64,000 nucleotides of DNA. Source: JAFAMB01 sp963775805. Lineage in GTDB: Bacteria; Verrucomicrobiota; Verrucomicrobiia; Chthoniobacterales; JAFAMB01. The stretch spans positions 310,001 to 374,000 of the forward strand of contig CAVZKG010000005.1 of NCBI GenBank assembly GCA_963775805.1. The letters run 5' to 3'. The stretch's first letter is position 1. Each line of letters opens with the position of its first letter. The notes beneath the pieces are model-generated. The model made no database searches. It saw only the letters and a program-made list of their open reading frames with translations, and was not told the DNA's origin. Below, in pieces: positions 52,963-62,000 of this stretch. The position numbers and the translations under genes are program-made.

Positions 52963-53631
52963 CTATTGAATCTCAATCAGAAGTTCAGGACGCGTTTCCA
53001 GAATCACCTGATTGACGGCCATTTCCCAGACAAGCACTTGCGGCGCGCGAGCGTCTTCGAGGAATCTGAGGGCCCATATTCTCAGGCGATTCTGCGGATA
53101 AAATCCGTGCGACCCCTGCCAAAACCTGAGTACTTGTCGACGCAAATCCTCATCGCTCACTGGCGACCACTCGAGCAACGAGTCGGCAAGTTCCTCGCAA
53201 AGGAGTCGCCATCCTAAAATGGACGTCGCCAATTCCTCCCGTTCGTTTCGCAATGCCCAGAGGTAAAGCATCTCTTGCTGCTCGATCCAGGCAATAGGTC
53301 CAAGCTGCGTCTTTCTTTGCAAGAAGGCTGTGACCTTCTCGGCCTCGGGTTGCAGGCGGTTTTTGCGGAGCCAGGTTTCCAGCAGCACAAACTCACGCTC
53401 AAGCGTTGCATGCAGGAAACGGTCAACGCTCAGATCCCGCAAATATTGCTGCTGCTCCAATGAAAGCTCTGGATCTGCGTTCGATTCCGTGAACGCACCG
53501 AGTTGGCTGAAAGCTTCCTGCCAGACATTCCTGCCCAACAAGGGAGTCGAATCAAAAATGGGACCGATCAGATGTTGACTGCTAACCGGGTCCTGGCCCT
53601 GCGGAAGATAGTCGATTGTGTTCATAATCAT
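52963..53631 (-). CDS. Hypothetical helical protein (third gene of the four-gene island)
   Basis: From ATG 53631 (MIMNTIDYLPQG, with GGAGG seven bases upstream) the frame encodes about 222 residues, mostly alpha-helical: LSLEQQQYLRDLSVDRFLHA, EREFVLLETWLRKNRLQPEA, EEELATSILGWRLLCEEL-like segments, and a final NRLRIWALRFLEDARAPQVL. No recognisable domain, signal peptide or membrane segment is present. It lies between the SUKH gene and the helicase in a tight operon, so it is probably a component or accessory of that unit. Confidence 0.55.
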   Translation of the reverse strand: MIMNTIDYLPQGQDPVSSQHLIGPIFDSTPLLGRNVWQEAFSQLGAFTESNADPELSLEQQQYLRDLSVDRFLHATLEREFVLLETWLRKNRLQPEAEKVTAFLQRKTQLGPIAWIEQQEMLYLWALRNEREELATSILGWRLLCEELADSLLEWSPVSDEDLRRQVLRFWQGSHGFYPQNRLRIWALRFLEDARAPQVLVWEMAVNQVILETRPELLIEIQ

Positions 53632-53666
53632 AAACGTGCCTCCATGCGATATGCAGCGAGATAAGA

Positions 53667-54290
53667 CTAGCTGCGCGAGAATTGGAACCATGCCGAATCA
53701 TCGGTTGGTTCGTCTTCAAAATCGTCTGCCAGATCTTCAAAATAACCAAGCGCCTGGTGAACCATATCGTCCACCAATTGTTCCAGGCTCGAAAACCGGT
53801 GCGCCTCTTTGAGTGTTCCTTTGTGCAGCACAACCGGATCTCCAGTGGCCAATTCTATCGCGAAATACCAAAGATCACCGTCACCGATGAATAGATATTT
53901 CTGAATTGCTTCCGGAAAACTTGCCCAATGGAATAGGTTTTCCGCGATAAGTCCCGGGACTGCATCAAACTGATCATCTCGAAGATCGCCATCCACTCCG
54001 TACATCGTCACACCGTTCGCGACGAATCCGTCGACTTGACGAAGAATGTCGATCAAAACCTCGGGAAGCTGGACGTTGAGTTGATCAACCAGAGCGAACG
54101 CAAGGCGTGCCAGGTCTTTGTTTTCAGCACCGGGTACCAACGGAACGTAACCCTGTTCCAACTCGGATCTGAGGCGGTTATCGAGATCCTGCCTATGGTC
54201 TGTAGAGAGCTGTTGGTAATATTCGGACCGTTTGAGGTCATCGACGAATATGTCGCTTAGTTCTTTGAGATAACGTCGGTTAACAGGCAT
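53667..54290 (-). CDS. SUKH (SMI1/KNR4)-type immunity-like protein
   Basis: The 207-residue protein has a helical N-terminus (about 60 residues) and a SUKH domain: AFALVDQLNVQLPEVLIDIL, then the QVDGFVANGVTMYGVDGDLR pair of strands, then FIGDGDLWYFAIELATGDPV and a terminal acidic helix (LGYFEDLADDFEDE). SUKH proteins are known mainly as immunity partners of nuclease toxins. Its start is 5 bases downstream of the stop of the HNH gene, the usual toxin-immunity order. The likely job is to bind and neutralise the HNH protein; this is inference from family and position. Confidence 0.78.
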   Translation of the reverse strand: MPVNRRYLKELSDIFVDDLKRSEYYQQLSTDHRQDLDNRLRSELEQGYVPLVPGAENKDLARLAFALVDQLNVQLPEVLIDILRQVDGFVANGVTMYGVDGDLRDDQFDAVPGLIAENLFHWASFPEAIQKYLFIGDGDLWYFAIELATGDPVVLHKGTLKEAHRFSSLEQLVDDMVHQALGYFEDLADDFEDEPTDDSAWFQFSRS

Positions 54291-54294
54291 GGGG

Positions 54295-55371
54295 CTATAC
54301 CTTTTGCTGGTTGAGTTGCGGTTGAACGGTGACGATTTTTTGATCTTGGTTTTTGACTGGCTTACGCTTGCGAGTGGTTCGGCTTGGATTAACGACAGTC
54401 TCGACCTTTTGTTGAGATTCGATTATGGGAATTACGGTTTTTATCGTGTGGTTGGCCGGCAACGGTTTCCCGTTCAGGTAGGTGCCAGCCGGTAGAAAAT
54501 CTGCCGCTAGCCGGCTCGCCTTTTCCGCAAGGCTGGCTCGCAATTGACGGTTCATCTCCGGGTCTTTGTTCAGCGTCTTGTAAAGATCACCAAACAATCG
54601 GGTGATCTCATGGAATTCTTTCGGGACAGAATACGGTTTGTGTTGTGTCGCTTTCGAAAATTCCAAAATCCGGTTCTCCCAGGCTTCCGGCAAAGGTGGC
54701 GCCCCGAGTTGGGCGAGCTTGCTCCGCAGTTCCTCTACGTTGCGAAACCCTTGCGTGATCGGTGGATAAAATGGAAACAGAGGACGGACGACATACACAG
54801 GATGCGGTTCGCCGGGCGCATTGTATGTCTGCGGATGGAGAAACAGGCTATGCCAGAAATGATGCGGATTTTCCGATTGATCCAGCCCGCGTCTGGTGGT
54901 TTTCGCGACCACAAAATTCGTTGGGTGATTGATTGAGACGGAGTTGGCATGCGGCCGCAGGCTCTTCGGAACGATATGATGGCAATTAAACGACTCGCGC
55001 CTGCTGCGGGTTTGACCCGTACGAGCGGTTCGGACTTCCGCGACAACGGCTGGCGGCCGGCCGCGCTCCATGAGTTCCACTCCCGAGGATCCAACGGCCA
55101 GCGCAGCGAGCGCCCGGCCAACCGGGTGCATGACCAGTGCCTTGAGATAATCTGCCCGCAACGATTCATAGTCCCGCGCGACTTTTGCGTACTCCGGCCC
55201 GTCACGATCCACACCGGAAGAGAGGATTTTATCAAGAACGATTCCTGGCATCTCCGGGCACTTGCCGATGATCGAAGGATCGGCAGAGATTTGCTCCAAG
55301 TTTCGAATCATCTCGTCAACGGCTTTCACCATCGATGGACCTGGCGGAAAAGGTTCTAGATCGCGGGTCAT
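54295..55371 (-). CDS. HNH/His-Me-type nuclease-like protein (first gene of the four-gene island)
   Basis: The 358-residue protein carries an HNH-like core at residues 127-182: ESFNCHHIVPKSLRPHANSV with the H-H pair at 131-132, NHPTNFVVAKTTRRGL, then ENPHHFWHSLFLHPQT with additional histidines at 170-179. This matches the H-H-I-V-P-K-S pattern of toxin-type HNH/Endo VII-like nucleases. The N-terminal 120 residues are helical with no secretion signal; the last 60 are basic (RTTRKRKPVKNQDQKI). It is directly followed by the SUKH gene. Toxin, defence nuclease or both are possible. It is the first gene behind the AT-rich inverted-repeat region. Confidence 0.72.
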   Translation of the reverse strand: MTRDLEPFPPGPSMVKAVDEMIRNLEQISADPSIIGKCPEMPGIVLDKILSSGVDRDGPEYAKVARDYESLRADYLKALVMHPVGRALAALAVGSSGVELMERGRPPAVVAEVRTARTGQTRSRRESFNCHHIVPKSLRPHANSVSINHPTNFVVAKTTRRGLDQSENPHHFWHSLFLHPQTYNAPGEPHPVYVVRPLFPFYPPITQGFRNVEELRSKLAQLGAPPLPEAWENRILEFSKATQHKPYSVPKEFHEITRLFGDLYKTLNKDPEMNRQLRASLAEKASRLAADFLPAGTYLNGKPLPANHTIKTVIPIIESQQKVETVVNPSRTTRKRKPVKNQDQKIVTVQPQLNQQKV

Positions 55372-55406
55372 ACCAAATTATGAGAGCTTAAATAACATGC
55401 CAAAGG

Positions 55407-55484
55407 ATTGTTCGCAACAATAAAAGAACATAAAAGTGAAATGTTATTTTCTTTGCATAAATGCTAGTGATCGAGCATTTATGC
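55407..55484. promoter_or_regulatory. AT-rich control region with two inverted repeats ahead of the four-gene island
   Basis: Upstream of the HNH gene, an 11-bp perfect inverted repeat GCATAAATGCT-N8-AGCATTTATGC (55455-55484) lies about 85 bp from the start codon. A smaller dyad ATTGTT-CGC-AACAAT is at 55407-55421. The region is far richer in A and T than its surroundings (55380-55470). On the transcribed strand this is the place where a promoter and an autoregulatory operator would be expected. Confidence 0.5.
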
Positions 55485-55584
55485 GGCTTTCGCGCGGAAC
55501 TATTCCAGTCCGCTGGAATCGCCCAGAGAGACCGGTGGGGTTGCCCGATTTTAGCGCCGTAAAGCCGTTTGCGGGGCGGTGACG

Positions 55585-56430
55585 CTAATTCGAATTGCCC
55601 GGCTGGGCGTTCGCGCCATCGCCTTCGATCGACGCGATCAAGTTTCTTGCGATCGTCTGAATCGTAGCCGCATCTTCCTGCGATATTGCCTGTGAATCGG
55701 CCAGCTTTTGGCGAACCTGTTTCAGGCCCGCCGTGATTTCTGCGATCAGCGGCAACGATTTCAATGGGGTCGATAAGGTGTCGAGCCGCTGCAGATAGTA
55801 ATCGAGTAAATCCAGTTCGCCGAGCTTTGCGGCGCGTTCAGGCGAAAAATCTGTGGCAACGCTTGCCGCGCCGATTTCCAGCCCGCGAATCCATCCTCCC
55901 AAACTGATGAGATGAGCCATTTCTTCGTCACGCAAATCGAGCATTGCCTTTTCGACATCTTTTTGAGTGACGATGAGTTCCTTGCGGAGACCGTTCCAGT
56001 CGGATTGTTTGGCGAGATCGAGCAGTTCTTTGCTGTGTCGATTGACGCGTTGCTGGACGCCGAGCCCTTTCGCTCGACGCAGCAGTTCTCGGCCGAGTGG
56101 TTCTATTTCTTTGTTTTCTTCAGCCTCGACGGCGAGAAAGGCATCTCCGATGAGCACGCCGAAGCTGAGAGCATATTTGACTCGGTTATCCAGACGAAGG
56201 GCGCGGGGAGCACGGGTCAGTTCCTGAAAAGGTATCGGCTTGAGGGTGTCCAATGCGTTAAATAGCTGTTCGATGGACGGCGTCGTGTATTGATTGACGC
56301 CAAGTTCCTCGCGGAAATGGGGATCGGAAGTAATGTCCGAATCCTGCTGAGCCTCGGCGAGTTCGGCGAAAACGAGACCAAAAACAACAACGAATCTGGC
56401 AAAAATCGAAGGCGACAAACCGGTGAGCAT
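55585..56430 (-). CDS. Secreted helical protein of unknown function
   Basis: The 281-residue product has a signal peptide (FARFVVVFGLVFAELAEAQQ). The remainder is mostly helical with TPSIEQLFNALDTLKPIPFQ, RVKYALSFGVLIGDAFLAVE, KAMLDLRDEEMAHLISLGGW and a coiled-coil-like C-terminal part. Nothing in it matches a family that I know. It is divergent from the glycosyltransferase gene at 56574. It may be a lineage-specific periplasmic protein. Confidence 0.55.
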   Translation of the reverse strand: MLTGLSPSIFARFVVVFGLVFAELAEAQQDSDITSDPHFREELGVNQYTTPSIEQLFNALDTLKPIPFQELTRAPRALRLDNRVKYALSFGVLIGDAFLAVEAEENKEIEPLGRELLRRAKGLGVQQRVNRHSKELLDLAKQSDWNGLRKELIVTQKDVEKAMLDLRDEEMAHLISLGGWIRGLEIGAASVATDFSPERAAKLGELDLLDYYLQRLDTLSTPLKSLPLIAEITAGLKQVRQKLADSQAISQEDAATIQTIARNLIASIEGDGANAQPGNSN

Positions 56431-56573
56431 CCCCCTTTCGCGCGAATTTATCCTCTTTGCAGTCGTCTGGCCAGAGATGTTATGCGAAGGATTTCCTCTT
56501 GACCATCAAAGGCAAAGGGGCATCATGACGCGGGGATTCGCAGGCCTTAACCCTCTGTAAATCACTGACTAAT

Positions 56574-58082
56574 ATGCATGGACACGTCGGGATGTACGTT
56601 TGGACAATTTGCTATTTCGTTGTAATTCTAGGGCTGTCTGCGTATGGCATTCATCGCTATGCCATTCTCTATCTCTACTTCAAAAACCGGCACCGGAAGC
56701 CGAAAGCGGTTTCAAACTTTGATGTACTGCCGATGGTGACAGTTCAGCTTCCGATATACAACGAATTGTATGTCGTCGAGCGGCTCCTCAATGCCATCAG
56801 CAAGCTCGATTATCCAAAGGAGAAACTGGAAATTCAGGTGCTGGATGACTCGACGGATGAAACGCGTGAAATGACGAATCGCGTGGTGGCAGATCTCCAG
56901 AAGCAGGGGTTTGATGCGACCGTTCTTCGTCGGGAGAACCGGATCGGGTTTAAAGCCGGAGCACTCGACAACGGATTCAAGAGGGCGAAAGGGGAATTCT
57001 TTTTCATTCTGGACGCCGATTTCGTTCCGCCGCGAACCATCTTGCACGACTGCATCCATTACTTCTGTGATCCGAAAGTCGGGATGATTCAAACCCGTTG
57101 GGGACACATCAATCGATCTTACTCCTGGCTGACGCGTGCCCAGGCGATCCTATTGGATGGACACCTTGTTCTTGAACAGACCGCCAGAAGCCGGACAGGA
57201 CGGTTCTTCAATTTCAACGGAACAGCCGGGTTGTGGCGAAAGCGCTGCATCGGCGAAGCGGGCGGTTGGCAGCACGATACATTAACGGAAGATCTTGATC
57301 TGAGTTATCGTGCTCAGCTGCGCGGATGGAAGTTTATCTTTCTGGCAGACATCGTCACTCCGGCGGAGTTACCGGTTGATATCGATGGATTCAAATCTCA
57401 GCAACATCGCTGGGCTAAAGGCTCTGTTCAGACATGCAAAAAAGTTTTGCCTCGCATCTGGAGCAGTAAACTTCCTCTGTTTATCAAGTTCGAAGCGACG
57501 GCGCATCTGACGGCGAACTTTGCCTACCTGCTGCTAGCGTGCCTTTGCGTTCTGTTGCACCCATCTTCCGCTGGGGCCGCCGCTTCAACGGTTGGCGGCG
57601 CCTTTCGAGTGATGCTGGTCGATCTCCCGATTTTTGCCGCAACAACTGTATCGACCGCGGTGTTTTACCTCTATGCCCAACGGGAGCTTTATCCGAAGGA
57701 TTGGAAACGGGACATTCTATTTTTCCCGTTTGTGCTCGCGCTTGGAATCGGGTTATCGATCAACAATGCTCGAGCTGTTCTGGAGGCTGTCTTCAATCGC
57801 AGTTCGGACTTCTGCAGAACACCGAAATATGGGATCGAAATCGCTAAGCAACAGTGGAATACCAGACGCTATGCCGCAGTACGTACGGTTATCCCATTTA
57901 TCGAATTTATTTTCGCCCTCTACTTTACCTACTTTGTATTTCATGCTTTTCAAACGAGGGAATTTCTGTCAGTACCGTTTTTAATGTTGTTTCAGATTGG
58001 GTTTGCTTACGTAGCTTTTGGCTCGATGTGGCAACGTTTCATCCGCCCTCAATGGAGTCAGAGGGATATTTCGGTGGTTTAG
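56574..58082 (+). CDS. CESA-like family 2 glycosyltransferase
   Basis: The 502-residue membrane protein is a processive beta-glycosyltransferase of the CESA/CslA type: VTVQLPIYNELYVVERLLN, QVLDDSTDETREMTNRV (first Asp), FFFILDADFVPPRTILHDC (DxD), TLTEDLDLSYRAQLRGW (catalytic TED) and the product-binding QQHRWAKGSVQTCKKVL (QxxRW). Two N-terminal and about four C-terminal membrane helices flank the core. It makes a beta-linked polysaccharide such as glucan or glucomannan; the acceptor and sugar cannot be read from the sequence. An L,D-transpeptidase follows after 7 bp. Confidence 0.88.
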   Translation: MHGHVGMYVWTICYFVVILGLSAYGIHRYAILYLYFKNRHRKPKAVSNFDVLPMVTVQLPIYNELYVVERLLNAISKLDYPKEKLEIQVLDDSTDETREMTNRVVADLQKQGFDATVLRRENRIGFKAGALDNGFKRAKGEFFFILDADFVPPRTILHDCIHYFCDPKVGMIQTRWGHINRSYSWLTRAQAILLDGHLVLEQTARSRTGRFFNFNGTAGLWRKRCIGEAGGWQHDTLTEDLDLSYRAQLRGWKFIFLADIVTPAELPVDIDGFKSQQHRWAKGSVQTCKKVLPRIWSSKLPLFIKFEATAHLTANFAYLLLACLCVLLHPSSAGAAASTVGGAFRVMLVDLPIFAATTVSTAVFYLYAQRELYPKDWKRDILFFPFVLALGIGLSINNARAVLEAVFNRSSDFCRTPKYGIEIAKQQWNTRRYAAVRTVIPFIEFIFALYFTYFVFHAFQTREFLSVPFLMLFQIGFAYVAFGSMWQRFIRPQWSQRDISVV

Positions 58083-58089
58083 GAGAAAG

Positions 58090-58803
58090 ATGGGAAAAGA
58101 ATTTGTATATACTCTTTTGCTGGCCGGAGTTGTAACGCTCGGGCGGGCCCAAAGTCCCGCTCCGCCGACAACACCGGTGCCCGCAACTTCGCCTTCAGCT
58201 CCTGCTCCTGTTGTTGCCGCGACGCCGGCTCCAACCCCGGCAGCGATCGTTGAGACTCAGCTTGTCGTCAGTATTCCCGAGCAGAAAATGGCTGTCGTCG
58301 TGAACGGCAAAATTTATAAAACGTACAAAATATCCACCTCCCGCTACGGCGAAGGAGATTCTCTCGGCAGTTGGTGCACCCCGACCGGGCATCTGGCGGT
58401 GGCAACAAAAATTGGTGCTACGGTACCGTACGGCGGCGTTTTCGAGGGACGCCGATTCACTGGGGAAGTGCTTTCCGTCAATGCGCCCGGCAGGGATCCT
58501 ATCGTCAGCCGCATCATCTGGTTGCGCGGCCTGGATTACGGCAACAAGAACGCTTATCACCGGTGCATCTACATCCACGGCACGCCCCAAGAGGACACTC
58601 TGGGCAAAAAAGCCAGCTACGGGTGCATTCGGATGGCTTCCAGTGACGTGATTGAGATGTACAATTGGATCACAGCCGGAACGGAGGTTGCCGTGGTAGA
58701 CAAGGGGATTTCGCGGGCTGTCAAGGATCTCGCGGATGATCATCGCTTAGTGGCCACAAATACCGCCGTCAAACCGGACTCCAGAGGGGAGTTGGTGCGT
58801 TAA
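58090..58803 (+). CDS. L,D-transpeptidase (YkuD domain)
   Basis: The 237-residue protein (ATG 58090, signal peptide EFVYTLLLAGVVTLGRAQ) has a proline/alanine-rich linker of about 40 residues and a YkuD domain: VVSIPEQKMAVVVNGKIYKT, and the active site CIYIHGTPQEDTLGKKASYG with CIRM, where the cysteine is the nucleophile. It crosslinks murein stem peptides with 3-3 bonds or attaches proteins to murein in the periplasm. The frame is open further upstream (58018), but that overlaps the glycosyltransferase gene. A strong terminator follows at 58833. Confidence 0.88.
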   Translation: MGKEFVYTLLLAGVVTLGRAQSPAPPTTPVPATSPSAPAPVVAATPAPTPAAIVETQLVVSIPEQKMAVVVNGKIYKTYKISTSRYGEGDSLGSWCTPTGHLAVATKIGATVPYGGVFEGRRFTGEVLSVNAPGRDPIVSRIIWLRGLDYGNKNAYHRCIYIHGTPQEDTLGKKASYGCIRMASSDVIEMYNWITAGTEVAVVDKGISRAVKDLADDHRLVATNTAVKPDSRGELVR

Positions 58804-58832
58804 GCGAGAGCGTATCACCGGTGGCGAGATTG

Positions 58833-58857
58833 GGCGGCCATTGAGGCCGCCTTTTTT
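58833..58857 (+). terminator. Rho-independent terminator after the L,D-transpeptidase gene
   Basis: GGCGGCC (58833-58839) and GGCCGCC (58845-58851) form a perfect GC stem with a 5-base loop, followed directly by six T residues. It closes the GT2/L,D-transpeptidase operon. Confidence 0.9.
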
Positions 58858-58972
58858 GTGCCGAATAACCGGGTTTTAAGCACGTCGAAACATTTCGAAG
58901 AATTCTTCGGCGTCTCGCGCTTTTTTCTTGATGGGTACAAGATCTAGTGTTTAATGGACCACGCTTGTGCTA

Positions 58973-59060
58973 TATAATGGGATACGGGGCCACTTATCCC
59001 CAACAAATCACAAGTTAAACACAGGATTTTAGCCCGTCATGGACGGTTATTCACAAGTTA
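58973..59060 (+). promoter_or_regulatory. nrdJ upstream region with direct repeats
   Basis: A TATAAT at 58973-58978 is a possible -10 box. Two identical decamers TCACAAGTTA lie at 59008-59017 and 59051-59060, 43 bp apart and so near four helical turns. The 300-bp region before nrdJ shows no cobalamin-riboswitch core that I could recognise, nor a clear NrdR-box pair, although the enzyme needs B12. The repeats may bind a regulator. Confidence 0.35.
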
Positions 59061-59099
59061 TAATCAGCGGAACCCAATTTTTCAGGAAAGAGGCCCCAC

Positions 59100-62000
59100 A
59101 TGATTAAATTGAAAGCCGGTGTCCGAGCCAGTGATTTGAAGGCGCGTACCCGCGGAACTCGCGCGCGTAGCAAGAAGAAGAGTGGGCTGAAATTCGAACG
59201 GTTTTTCAGCGCAGAAGGTCGATCTCCGTTTGACGAGATCGAGTGGGAACGTCGGGTCGCCGAGATCACCGATGACAGCGGAAAGGTGATCTTTCGCCAG
59301 GAGGATGTGGAGGTTCCAAAGTCCTGGAGTGCATTGGCTACAAAGATTGCCGTATCGAAGTATTTCTATGGAGACATCGCCAATGGGACTGACCCGTATG
59401 CCGGCGGCCGGGAGAACTCAGTTCGACAGCTGGCGCATCGTGTCACGCGGACGATTTCCGATTGGGGAATGAAGGATGGGTATTTCGCTGATAGCGCTTC
59501 TGCAGAAGCATTCTACGGAGACCTGACTTGGCTCTGCCTTAATCAGCATGGTGCATTCAACAGTCCGGTCTGGTTTAACGTCGGGCTCTACCAGCAGTAT
59601 GGAGTTGGCGAGGGGGCCGGAAAAGGGAACTACTTTTACAATCGGGCCACGGGCCAAGCCGAACGAGCGCCGACCCAATACGAGTATCCTCAGGCATCAG
59701 CGTGCTTTATCCAGTCAGTCGATGACACGATGGAAGACATCATGCGCTTGGCGACCAGCGAGGCGATGCTGTTCAAATACGGAAGTGGAACCGGATCGGA
59801 TCTTTCGACTTTGCGCAGTACCCGGGAAAAGCTGAGTGGTGGAGGACGCCCAAGCGGGCCTCTCTCGTTTCTGCGCGTGTACGACCAGGTTGCCAACGTC
59901 GTCAAGAGCGGCGGTAAAACTCGCCGGGCAGCCAAAATGAACACTTTAAAGGATTGGCATCCCGACATCGAAGAGTTCATTGACGCAAAATCCAAGGAGG
60001 AAAAGAAAGCATGGGCGCTCATCGAACAGGGTTACGACGGGAGCTACAATGGCGAAGCGTACGGCTCGATTATGTACCAGAACGAAAATCTCTCGGTTCG
60101 GGTGAGCGACGACTTCATGCAGGCCGCAATTGACGGCAAAGAGTGGTGGACCCGCATGGTTGTGAGCGGCAAACCGTGTGACAAGAAGGATGCGCGCACC
60201 CTGCTGCGAAAAATTGCCGAAGGGACTTACATTTGCGGAGACCCGGGGATGCAGTTCGATTCGACCATTCACAAGTGGCATACGTGCAAAGGAACAGCGC
60301 GCCAAAATTCCACAAATCCCTGCTCAGAGTACCTTTTCCTCGACAATACGGCGTGCAATCTCGCTTCGCTGAACTTGATGAAATTCAAGAAAGCCGACGG
60401 CGGGTTCGACGTGGAAAGATTTAAAGCAGCCGTTCGAGTATTCATAACGGCGCAGGAAATACTGGTCGACAACGCCAGCTATCCAACCAAGGAAATCGCT
60501 GAGAACAGTCATATCTTTCGAACATTGGGGCTCGGTTTCGCCAATCTCGGCGCGCTCATGATGAGCTATGGCTACGGATACGATTCGAATGAAGCCAGAG
60601 CATTAGCCGGTTCAATCACCGCTATCATGACAGGCGAAGCCTATCTCCAAAGTGCCCGTACAGCCGGAGCGATGGGACCGTTCCAGGGATATCATGATTC
60701 GAGGGCGACCGGATTCTCCCGGACCTTGGCCCCGGACAACGTAGACCCTATGCAGGAGGTTATCCGGTTGCATCGGCAATACTGCGATCAAATCGAAGAC
60801 TCAATCGAATTCGGTTCGCTCAAGGAACATGCAAAAGAAGTATGGAGCAACGCTTTCCGCATCGGTTCGGCAGATGGGTTCCGGAACGCTCAAGTGACAG
60901 TGCTAGCGCCGACGGGAACGATCGGGTTCCTGATGGATTGCGACTCGACCGGTATTGAACCCGATATTGCTCTTGTGAAGTACAAGCTACTGGCTGGTGG
61001 CGGAATGCTGAAAATTGTGAACCAGACGGTTCGCCCTGCACTCGAAAAACTCGGTTATCCCGCGGATCAGATTGAGCAGATCCTTGCTCATATCAACGAA
61101 CACGACACGATCGAGGATGTCGCAGTTCCTGAGAGCCAGATTGTGATCAAAAGCGGACTCAATCCGGAGCATCTGCCGATCTTTGATTGCGCGTTCAAAC
61201 CCTACAAAGGCGAACGAAGTCTTCATTATCTCGGGCACCTGCGCATGATGGCTGCATGCCAGCCGTTTTTAAGTGGCGCGATTTCAAAGACGGTCAATCT
61301 CCCGAGCCACGCGACGGTCGACGAGATCATGAGCACCTATATCGAGGGTTGGCGCCTCGGACTGAAAGCCGTCGCAATTTATCGTGACGGATCGAAACGA
61401 TCAGCTCCGCTCAACACAAAAAAGACCAAAGACATGGGTTCCGGCGAAGTCGCCGAAGCCGACGCGGGGCCTGAGGTGTTTCAGCGGCGGATCGTGGAAT
61501 TGGAAAAGCAGATCGAGACGTTGCGGGCTAAAATCGAGCTGCCCTCTCGCCGCCGGATGCCGGATACCCGGTTTTCGCTGACGCACAAGTTCGAGATCGC
61601 AGGCCACGAAGGGTATATCACAGTCGGTTTGTACGAGAACGGGCAGCCGGGCGAACTTTTCGTCCAGATGGCGAAGGAAGGAAGCACAATCGGTGGACTC
61701 ATGGACACGGTTGCAACCTTGAGTTCGTTGGCTCTTCAGTACGGAGTGCCCCTTGAAAGTCTCGTGAAAAAATTTGCTTATCAGCGTTTTGAACCGAGCG
61801 GCTTTACGAAAAATCCGGACATTCGGAACGCCACCAGTATTACCGATTATATTTTCCGGTGGTTGGGATGCCAATTTATCAAAGGTTACAAGGAGGCGAC
61901 GTCGCCGAGCCGTACTCAGCCCGACCTTCCGATGAAGGAGATCGCTGATATCGACAAAAAGGCGATTAATCGCCCGGTCGCGGAACTGCCAAGAACAGCG

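Noticed and set aside
58860..59099. Cobalamin riboswitch ahead of the B12-dependent reductase
   Set aside because: No B12-box-like core or long pairing was found by eye; a covariance-model search would be decisive.
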